Positions 34,214 to 44,500 of a DNA stretch of 64,000 nt are shown here, piece by piece. Location: contig NC_056528.1 in NCBI RefSeq assembly GCF_019175285.1, forward strand, positions 17,896,140 through 17,960,139, in the 5' to 3' direction. A program made the translations under genes and the position numbers. A model generated the notes under the pieces. It did no database searches. It saw only the letters and a list, made by a program, of their open reading frames with translations, and was not told the origin of the DNA. The stretch is from Sceloporus undulatus. Its lineage: Eukaryota > Chordata > Lepidosauria > Squamata > Phrynosomatidae. Numbering within the stretch: position 1 is the first letter of the stretch; each line of letters opens with the position of its first letter.

Positions 34214-34694
34214 ATGTTAAATTTCATCTCTATATTAGCCCTCATCTTCTTCCAATACCTTTGTGGTGTTTGTCTCTTTATCTCCCTCCACTGTCTTAAA
34301 TTCCTTTACAACAAATCCTTTTTTGGGACCACCCTAAAAGCTGTTTGTATTCCCTCTCCATATCACCTTCTTGTCCATAGATCCTACTTTAAGTCCTAAC
34401 CCCAACCCAAAACCTTTGGCAACCTTAATTTTCAGCATCCTAGAACTATCCCTTCCCTTTCTCATGTTTGAATGTTACCAGACATTCCAAGACGCAACTT
34501 CGGTGCTTTCAGAATAAATGATTCAATGGAAAAATCCTGTGTTTAGGTGCAGAAGACAATGTCAGGCAAATGGGAGAGAACTTCTTCTACCTGTGTATAA
34601 AAATTCACTTTTACATTGTATGGTCCATTGTGCTTCCCTCCATCAATTGCCTTCACAACAGCCCTGTAAGATAGGCCTCTCTTCCAATTTTTTA

Positions 34695-34840
34695 TGGAGT
34701 AGTGGTGTAGTAGTTTCCCTGGAGACCAGGGTTCGAATCTTGCTCGGCCAGGAAAACCCAGTGACCCCAGGATTCGAATTCCAGCTCAGCCAAGGAAACC
34801 CACCTTGGGCAAGTCACACTCTCTCAGCCTCAGAGGATCA
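34695..34840 (+). repeat. Sauria-type SINE fragment
   Basis: Head with 'gggttcgaatc' and an internal partial repetition, then 'cttgggcaagtcacactc', running directly into family B. Confidence 0.55.
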
Positions 34841-35012
34841 CTTTAATTGCTGTGGCTCCATTCTACAGAATCCTGCGATCTGTAGTTTGTTGTGGCACCA
34901 GAGAAGGCTGAATGTCTTACAAAACTACAACCCCCAGCATCCCCTTAACATGGAGCCATGGCAGTTAAAGTTGTGTCAAACTGCTTTATTTCTATAATGC
35001 GGAGGCAACCCT
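34841..35012. mobile_element. Foldback family B
   Basis: Palindromic copy, left end shortened; 'cactttaattgctgtggctc' is mirrored by 'gagccatggcagttaaag'. Confidence 0.65.
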
Positions 35013-35581
35013 GGGGCTTGACCACACCATTCAAATACTCCTTATTTGAACTGAATAGTCTGCAGTATGGCCACATATAATTCAAAGGAAGTGCGCTGAA
35101 AAAGGATGCATGGCTTTTACTATGCAAGCATCCATATTATCGAATGTGTGGCCACTGATCGCATGGCTGCACATTTTTGGGTCAATAGGACGAACAGACG
35201 CAGGAAAGTGACAATTGTTGATGCGAACGTGTGAAAAGCCACAACAATTCACATTATAGTCCTATGTGTAAACTAGGGACTAGTCGACGGACCACTCTAG
35301 AAGCCTGTTGCTAGGCAACGCACCTGAGGCCTACTCCTCAGGTAGGCCAGAGCCAGCCTTTCTGGAGTGTCACCCATTATAGCAACCATAATTAGAAAAT
35401 TAAGCATTCTGTTCATTACACCCCTTGCGCCTTTATTTCTCTGAGAGATGCCCAGATTGGGACACTTTTATTTCCATGTTACTTGAAGTTCGAAACTGTG
35501 GATGCATTGCGCCATTGGGTCCCGGAGCACATATTTCGATTCCCTCAAAACAAAGTAGCAGTGGCTGCTTCTTTCACTTCG

Positions 35582-35779
35582 GGCTGCGTCCGGACTGTAG
35601 AAATAATCCGGGTTCATTCCACATTAACTGCTATAGCTCCCTTCATGTGACATTTTAGCCTTCCCTGTCGGAGAGCTCTGGTGCCACAGCAAACTACAAT
35701 CCCCAGGTTTCCATAGCAAGGAGCCATGGCTATTAGAAACGGTGTCAACCTGGGTTATTTCTGCAGTGCGGACGCAGCC
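35582..35779. mobile_element. Foldback family B
   Basis: Good terminal inverted repeats: GGCTGCGTCCGGACTG and CAGTGCGGACGCAGCC. Confidence 0.75.
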
Positions 35780-36011
35780 TTGCTCCTTCTCTCTCGTTTC
35801 CAAACTGGCTGTTTTTATGTCACTCATTCCAGCTGTTGCAGCTGTGTATATATTGTATTTAGAACGGCATCCAGATGTGTACATACTATAATATATGAAT
35901 TTAACCAGCAGTCCCATCCACAGTCTTTGCGGACGGGCGTTACGTCTTCTCGGTTTTGTTCAGTTTTGTATTTGTATTTTATTTTGTTTTTTACACATTG
36001 GACAAATGACC

Positions 36012-36017
36012 AATAAA
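36012..36017 (+). terminator. Candidate distal polyadenylation signal of the DDR2-like gene
   Basis: AATAAA after a T-rich stretch, with a GT- and T-rich element within 25 bases. Confidence 0.4.
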
Positions 36018-36299
36018 TTCTGTTGGTTTTCCTTTTTTTCCTTGTCTTTCTCGTTCTGCAACTTCAACGAAACCAAATCCTCGCAATGCTCAAAATGGAG
36101 CGTTTAAAAGCAAAATACACTGACTTTCGAGTAAGTCCGGCCTTCCCGTTTTGTGGATATGATTAATATTTCCTCTTTGGAGCTAAGAAGCAAAAAAAGA
36201 AGATAAAAAAGCAGTAGACCATAGCATAAATAGTATATACATACAGTATATACTATATAGTATAAATAATATAACAGTATAAATGGATGCCACTCCTTT

Positions 36300-36420
36300 C
36301 TCTCTTTCTCTATCTAGATTGTGGTCAAGATGGCAAAGGTTATTACAGTAGTGGCAAAGAGCAGGCAAACTCGGAGAGGATGCAGCAGTTTGCTTTTGCC
36401 TCATCCTTTTAGGAAGGTTC
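36300..36420 (+). repeat. Interspersed repeat family D
   Basis: Plus-orientation copy with 'gaggatgcagcagtttgctt'. Confidence 0.45.
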
Positions 36421-37013
36421 ACTGAGCACAAACTCCGTTTGTATTTCTTTTTATTCGGTTTATTACAACAGAAGTAAGCTGACAACAGAAGTTAGAAGTG
36501 GGAGGTGGAGAGAGGAACGGGGGAATTTTAAAAGCCACTGAAAAAGTGGGACAGCAGAGAATTAAGTTGGATGGTCCCTGCTGTTGCCAAACTGGAAGAT
36601 ATTATCCAGTGGTACAGATATATATATATGAGATGCACAAGACTGGTAAACAGGCAATAGAGTTGGGAAATAAATGCATAAATGCATATATAGTCAATAG
36701 TAGATTTGCCAACAATCAATAGTCCGTGTATAATAAATACAAAGTCTGCAAGAGACGTGGGGTCAAGGCATAGCATGTGGGGAGGGGGTTGGAGGAGGAC
36801 ACTTCCCATCATCCCCTGACCATGCAGAGGTTGGGGGAGGTCTGTCTGCAGCACCCTTGGCCCCCTCAAGCTCCTTTCTGGAAATTCCCAGAATGCTTGA
36901 GCCCTCCTCCAGGGCCATGGGCATGTGGGTTGGTTGGGGGTGATGGGAATTGTAGTCCCAAATTCAGTCCCTGCACTGGCTAAAGGCGCCACCCCTTTCC
37001 CTGTTGCTCTGGA

Positions 37014-37188
37014 GCGCCCTCTTATGGCAGCAGAAAGGGCGGCTTCTCCCCTTGAGGCTCCCGTTCCTCTCTCTCTCTCTCTCTCTCAGGCGCCCTCTTG
37101 TGGCTGCATAGCCAAAGAGCAGCCGGCTAAGACCTTAGCCGGCTAAAGAAGAGCCATTGCTGCATGGCTCTCGGGCGCCCTCCTGAGG
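37014..37188 (-). promoter_or_regulatory. Three CTCF-like motifs between convergent genes
   Basis: GCGCCCTCTTATGG (37014-37027), GCGCCCTCTTGTGG (37090-37103) and GCGCCCTCCTGAGG (37175-37188) are reverse-strand versions of the CTCF core, spaced 76 and 85 bases apart. They lie between the candidate 3' ends of the DDR2-like gene and ENTPD8, suggesting an insulator. A CT microsatellite spans 37066-37088. Confidence 0.45.
37121..37144. repeat. Perfect 24-bp GC-rich palindrome
   Basis: AGCCGGCTAAG at 37121-37131 is exactly inverted at 37134-37144 with a 2-base centre. Confidence 0.85.
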
Positions 37189-37434
37189 CTAGCATTGGGA
37201 AATGTGCTTGAATGCAGTCACCGGAGGGCGCCGGAGAGCCAGGAATGAGTCCCTTGGAGCCTCCAGACTCCTTTGCAATGCAGCCATGGCTCCAATAGTC
37301 TCCTCACACACAACATACATAATATTGCACACACAGTTATGTATACACACATATAACATACAGTTTCATAAATATACTCATCCCACACTCTTCCAGATTT
37401 CAAAAATTCAGATACTGACAACTTTTTATTAGTG

Positions 37435-37440
37435 GCAGAT
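37435..37440 (-). terminator. Candidate polyadenylation signal of ENTPD8
   Basis: AATAAA on the minus strand, the first after the stop at 38540, with GT-rich sequence downstream. It would give a 3' UTR of about 1.1 kb. Confidence 0.4.
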
Positions 37441-38029
37441 GTCTGCAAAATGAGCTATTGGTTTCCTGATGGGGCAACAATTTTGTTTTCCAGGATGGTG
37501 TATGGCACTAATTCACACACAAAAAGAATCCTCTTAAACTGAAGGCCTGGTCTGTGATGCCATGGTAAGTTTCGCACTGTAGGGTTTCATCACGACCGTG
37601 CTAATAGTTACGTTCATACACAGAGTCCAAAGATACATATAATACACATTGGATCACTTTTGCCTGAGCTCTGAGAAACATTTGTGTTGCACAGGTTTGT
37701 GTTGCATGCTGCAACATAGCTAAGGACTCTTAAAGTTACACAGTGTAGATCATGATCACAACATCACCATCCCTGCTAAGTGTTAGTGCTTTGACTTTGC
37801 AAACCTCTCACTTTACTGTGACTCTTGTTCTGTTGTCTCTGGAGCACATAGTCACTCCTATAAGCTGCTTGCATGAACACCACTGACCAGCATGGCATTA
37901 TTACAAGTGCACACCTACATAGGTAGATGCCTATAGCAACTAAGAAACAATGTGTAAATGATCATGTTCATGTGGGGAAAACACCCCTTTTCAGAGGGCC
38001 TCTACAGATGAGAATAATATTAATAACAA

Positions 38030-38225
38030 CGTCTTATTACTTACATTACCTTAATAAGAACATCTAGGGCTCAACGCGTTTCTATTCCTTATCTTCAATG
38101 CTCTTTATAACAACCCTCTAAGGTAGGTCAATAATATAATCCCAATTGTTTAGGTGGGTAACTGAGATAAGAGAGAGACCAACTTTCCGAAGACGGGTTT
38201 GTGGTGGAGGCAAGGTTTGAACTAG
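38030..38225 (-). repeat. MIR-like SINE
   Basis: Resembles the MIR core on the minus strand: plus-strand 'aaccctctaaggtaggt', 'taactgagat' and 'aaggtttgaac' follow the reverse-complement MIR order. It lies in the putative ENTPD8 3' UTR. Confidence 0.5.
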
Positions 38226-38539
38226 TACGTCATCCTCCCCTTCTCCATTTTGCATCCTCCACGGCAGAGAAAAGAGCTAGGAACAACAATTTTTTTTTCT
38301 CTGTGAAGTGCAAAAGGATTGAGGACCATGGGGTAACTAACCAGTGATGCCCAACCTGTTGGGACCAAATATTCAAAAACCCAGCCACGGTGTCTCCTGC
38401 ACAAAGGAGTATCTCTGTTCTTCTTCCAATGGCTGGTGAAATGAGAGAGGAGCTGGCAAGGCTGATGTCCATGCCCAAGAGTGGTCCTTGAGTCTTGCCA
38501 TGCCCAAGAGTGGTCCTTGAGTCTTGCCATGCCCCTTTT

Positions 38540-41500
38540 TCACCGTAGGAAATATATCACAAGCAAGATGAGGGAAAGTGCCAGGGTGGCCACGATGAAG
38601 AAGATGCTTGCCACCCACGTCCCTTCCTCATGTCCTCTCAGCAACTGGGGAGCCTCCGATGGGATCATGTTGGTGAGGTTGAGCATGTAGCCCAGCGTCC
38701 AGCCAATGTCGGAGTTAGCGGCCTGCCAGAAAAGAAAGAACACAACACCATGAAGAGGGGTGGCATTTCAGTGGCACGTGTCCCTCAGTGACACTGGCCA
38801 TGCCGCAAGCCAACTCAGGGCTGGCCCTAGCATTAAGCAGAAGATTGTGGGAGTCATGAAATTACAATTATACAATAATAGCCCTGTGATTCCATAGTGA
38901 TTCCTAGGGATTGTGAGACTCTCTCCACCAGCTCTGGTCCATAATCATTGGCAGATCCTGGACACTGTTGTCTCAAAACCTAAGATTTCCAAGGTTTTGC
39001 TTTGGCCTTAGCTAGGTATGTGCTTGAATGCTACTCTCACCTGCATCCGGAAGGCAATATTTTCCCAGGTCGTGTTGCTGAAGCCATAGCCATCCAAGAG
39101 GAGGGTGAGGATGTAGTTAGCACTGGCACAGTAATTCCTCAGGCGGTCTGTCCTTTGCTTGGGGTAACTGGCTTTCAACTGGAGGAAAGCATAGAACACA
39201 ATGAAAGGGACATCAGGCCAAGCTCCAAACCTTTCAAAGCAAGGTAACAAATGGCCCAAGTGACTCAAAGGACATTGGCCTGTTGCAGATGTATGAGGCA
39301 GGGTACTTACTTCGTCCCATTTTCTGGCACAGAAAGCCTGAATTGCAGCTTCTACAGTGGCTAGCGGATGCGTCTCAGTCAAATTCAGGAAGCTGAAGGT
39401 GTAATAATAGGCAGAAAAAGCCTGCAAATTTTAAAAGAAGGAGAGGAAAGCATTAGGAAATGACTGGGAGATGTGAGGCCAGCGCAGGCATGGAGAGATC
39501 TTTTCAGTTTGGCTTTATAGTACATCACTTTCTGTTGAATTTGTAAGGAACGTTTGGGCCTAAGGTTTTTTAAAAACACAGGAGGCGAGTCACAGGCTTA
39601 ACATGGAGAAGCGGAAACTAAGCAGAAAAAGTTAACATGTAAAACCATAATTTGCCAAAAATATAGAACTTGGCACAACATAACATTTAATACCTTAGTA
39701 ACAGATGGAATACTGTACATATTGCTTTCAGCAAACATTTAGGGGGATGATTGGAAGGGATTCAATTATTGTTCTGTGCATCCTGTGTTTCCGTAATACT
39801 AATTCCATATCCTCCTGGAAGTCACAGAAAGATGCTTTTCTGGCAAATGATCTCTTACACTCCATCTTGATGTTTTATTAAGGCCGGCCAGGCAGTTCCC
39901 TTCATGCTGAGACTATTTTGTGTAATCAATTTTCACAGTTCAACAATGTTAAACTACAAATCCCAGGCAGCATCCATGGCAATTAAAGTGGCATCATGCT
40001 GCTATAGCTGTGTGGCATGAAAGGACCTTTGGTTTGGTGCTAATCCCTTTCTGTCATAGAGCAAATGATGGGGATCTGTCTCAACAGGATTGCATCCTAA
40101 ACTAGGCCAATGAGAAATCAGAGATAGAGGTATCAACCTTGTGGGGGAATGCCATGTTTTTATGGCAATATAAATAATAATTAAATTAAATTAATTAAAA
40201 AACAAAACCCAGAGGGCTCTTTCCTGTGGCCAAAGAGTGTCTAATGCTGTCTGGGCATTTTTGCTTTTTCAAACTGGATTAACATGAGTAATATCAATTC
40301 TTGAGGGCCTTCTCAGATTCAGGGAATAGATCCCCGCTTCCCTGGCTTTGTTCAAAGCCCAAGACATACGCACCAAACACACATAAACCACCCTTTTATA
40401 TCCCCCGACTCCCTGGCAATTGGGGATAAGTTGGCAATATATCATACCAGGAATTTCCCATTGACCTTTGGCTGGTAGACACCGTTGAAACTGCAAGACT
40501 GGTTATGGCTGCAGTGTGAGAAGTTGAAGATCTTCTTGATGGTTTCCCGGCAAAGGGTGGCATTGCCTGTGCCCACCAAAGTCACATTCTTCCGGACCAT
40601 GGGCACCCCCCATTGCTTGGCACATGGACTGTTAAAGAGGGGTGGGGTTGTGACTGAACTGTTGTAGCCTTTGGGGTAGCAGGGGTGGTTGACTTCAGTC
40701 GAGGTGCTTGAATTCTGGAGACAACATCAGAGAGTGAAACTACAGGCAGAGCTCAGAAAGCTTTGGACTAGAACTCCCAAAATCCTGCAACTAACATACC
40801 CACTGGTCATGTAAGCTGGGAAATCCTGCAAACGATAGACTCCAAAAGTGATAATACAGCAAGTATTCTGGTAGCAGCCAGAGTAGATAATAGTAGGTTA
40901 AATAGTATATGTGTACAAACATTTACTTTATGGGCAGTATCTCCCATTGAAAGGGAATTATTTTGATGAAAAAGATTACATTAGACACGAATCCAGGCTG
41001 CGGCAACAGCTGGGTGAAAGAGTTTATCCTCTGGATATAGCTATGGAAGCGTGCAAATAATGTTCCAAGGATATACAGATTTAAAAGTTTCAGTTATTGA
41101 TTGATAGACTATATATTCTGATAGGTGTAATTAGAGATTCGTATTGCAGAAAGAAACAGAATTAATAAATTGTTATGTAGAGTTTGGCATGTTGCCTTAA
41201 GGGAAAAGTTAACATCTGTGGTTGAATCAATAAGATAAAGTAGGATGGAAAACAAACGTTGGACAATGTGATATCTATTTATTCAGCATGTGAATGCAAA
41301 CACAGCAATAACAGGACCATTAGGCCACGTTACTCATCTTTGGTGATTATATATGTGTGTGTGTGTGTGTGTATAGCTGGATATATCTATAATGAGAGAG
41401 AACTAGAGGAGGAGTGGTAACTATGATGGACCACTCTCCGTAGATAAAGAATGTCACAGTATGTTTGTTTTATTGTGGTTTCGGTTTGTTTGGGTTGAAA

Positions 41501-44500
41501 TGCGATGATGTTGGTCTTTTCATTCTTTGTTCATTGGATTAGTGTAAAACAAAGCAAAAATGTTCAGAAAAATCAAAACATGAGATACCCACTTGACCTA
41601 GTACAGTGTCCCTTTGCTGGAGTTTGCTTCCAGGTCCCCCATGGATACCAAAATCCATGGATGCTCAGGTCCTATTAAATACAGTGAGGCAGTAAAATTG
41701 TGTCCGTTATATAAAATGGCAAAATGTTGCAATCATGTTCCATTTATTGGGGCATCTGGTGGGTCAGAAAGATAGACTAGAGGGGCCTTGGCCTGATCCA
41801 ACAGGACCCTTCCCATATTTGTATGTCTATTGCATTGGAAGTTGAAGGATTTGACTTGCAAAAGATGCCTTCACTTGATCATTGGGTTGTGTGTGTGCAT
41901 ACAATGGACCCTTGGTATGTGCTCGGGTTTGGTTCCAGGACCCCCATGGATACTAAAACCCATGGGTGCTCAAGCCCCATTAAATACAGTGGTGTAGTAA
42001 AATGGTGACCCTTATATAAAAGGGCGAAAATCAAGGTTTGCTTTTTGGAATGTGGATAGTTTTACAATATTTTCAAGTCGTGGATGGTTGAATCTATGCG
42101 TAAAGACTTGGTAGATATGGCGGACTCACAGATAATTTTAACCAGGCTTATAGGTATATAGAGGTAGTTCCTTAAAGGGGATAATGCAGAGGAGCACCTA
42201 AATGCAGGAAAGGCATGCACCTGCTGGATGAAGCGAAGTCAGCTGATCTTAGTTGATGATCTACAGGCCCTTGAGACTATTTTTAAACAGACATAAGTAA
42301 CTTTCTTATCTGGGTGTGTTGCAACAGTAAACTCAAGGCAATAATTTTGCTTTGGTTCTGTAGACTGAGAGCTATTTAGAGAGTGTGCATAAATATTTGA
42401 GAAAGCAGGAGATTTGGGTGAGTTATATCAACGTAACTCGGTTGTTTTACTACTGATGCCAGAGCGGATGGCATCAGGGGGCGGCAATTTGTTGCCTGTG
42501 TCAAAATAACTTGTCTGGCTTCGAATTAGGGTTGCCAAATGAATTAAAAGGCAGGGCTCCTCTCTCTTTAATGGGTGTGTAGCAGAAGGAATTTCATCAG
42601 GTGAGGTTTGCATGCAAGAACACCTGTTAGAAGTCCATTTTCTGCACAACCATTAAAGGGACAGGAGCCCTGTCTCTTACTTCATTTGGCACCCCTACTT
42701 TGAGTACTAGGCACCTTCTCATAAGTGAGCTTTCCTGTTCTGCTTCAGGCAACAAAAACTATTGGACTGGCTCTGACCTCCAAGGTTTCTTCCAACTCTA
42801 TAGTGCCCCATATAAAATTCCCTTCATATTTACAGAGTGAGAATACAGAGTGAGAATATGACCCCTGCCCCTTGTGCCATTGCCCACCCGTGACTTACAA
42901 CAATAATCCGGATGACTTGAGTGAGGGCTTCGTTTTGACCATAGCACAGGTAGCTGTGGGTATAGATGGTGTAGTCAAACCCGTACAGTCGGAACTGGAT
43001 GGCTTCGGCTGGGTCAGTGATGTGGCCGGCAGGGGCAAAACTAATCTGGGTTGATGCTCCTCCAAGATCTAAAGCCCCCAAGATATTGGCTGATGTGGGA
43101 TGAATCCAGTCTTGGTCCTTTGCAGAATACTGTGAAGACACAAACAGGAGATCACTAGATTTGAAAGAGACATTTTGGGATGGGGCTAGGGTTGCCAGGT
43201 TGAAAATTGGAGAGGGCTCCTGTACCTGTTACCTTCTTATAAAATCATAGAGTTGGAGGGGGCCTCAGAGGCCATCAATCTGACCTCCAAATCCATACAT
43301 TAACTCCATCTAGAGCATCCCCAGCAGGTAGTTGTCCAGCCTCTTTTTGAAGATGCCCAGAGAAAGAGATCCTACCACCTCTTTAGAAAATTGTTTCAGT
43401 TGCCAAACAGTTCCTTCCATCAAGATGCTCCTTCTAATGTTTGATCGAAATCTCCCCTCCTGTAACTTAAAACCATTAGATTTGGTCCTACTCTCTGGGG
43501 CAGCAGAAGATAAACCTGCCCTCTCCTCTCTATTTAGCAAATTCAAACAAAAATCTACCAAACAGTGATACCTTTATTGGCCGACTGAAATGCAACAAGT
43601 ATATTGGGCATTTGGTTGGCCAATACAGGTATCACTGTTTGCTGGATTTTTGTTTCAGTGAGTATACAGTCGCCCCTCCTAATGCACAGATCTGAGATTC
43701 GCGCCCTTGAATATACATGGAGGGGCAACCTCCATTAATTGCAATGCGCCTGGTACATACACCCATGCTGCGTGCATGCCCCCCCCACTCCATTCAAGCC
43801 TATGGGGCTTGAATAAACAAAAACCTCTGTTTTCGAGGGGGTGGTAGTCCAGAACAGATCCCCTGTGGAAACAGAGGGCCAACTGTATACAGTATATTTA
43901 AATGCATTTGTTTCCTGTCCATATATGACTCCAAAGCCTGCCACGGTCTGATAGACTAAACCTCACCTGGGTGAAAGAATTCAGCAGATAGTTGATGGTG
44001 ATCCAGCCGTAAGCACCTTCGTCCTCTCCGGTGATGATCCGAGCCCCTTGAAAGCTCACAGGATATTGTTGGATGGTCTTGCCAACTTCTTCCAGTACCT
44101 GTTGTGATGCAGATGCATTCTGTATTCTGCAGGGCAATTTGCAAAAAAAGGCCAGTGAATTTGAAAGTGGGAGGGTTGTTGGCAATTTAGGATTCAGGGC
44201 TGTCAGCTACTCTTTTAAAATGGGTGGGCAAAGTGTGTCCCCCAAGTTCCAAGGTGTTCTCAAAGCCGCCGCCGTCACCATCCTAAATGGAGCTAAATAG
44301 ACCCAAATTGTTGTGGTTTTCCTTGGTTCTGCCTTCGCTCAACTCCCTCAAACGTCTGATCCAAAACAGGCTGAAAACAAGACTGGAAAGGACATTACAT
44401 CTGTTTGACAGAAACAAACTTTGATCAGTGTTCTAGGGTTGTTGTTGTTTTTCTTTAATTTTCGAATGATTGGTAGGATACTAAAAATTGCTACCTGTTC

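Larger units (their letters stand above)
32299..36030 (+). other. Probable 3' UTR and downstream region of the DDR2-like gene
   Basis: About 1.1 kb after the stop is unique sequence, followed by SINEs and three family B foldbacks. AATAAA signals lie at 34513-34518 and 36012-36017; the latter has a T-rich lead and a GT-rich follow-on, so it is the better end. Which signal is used cannot be decided from sequence. Confidence 0.4.
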
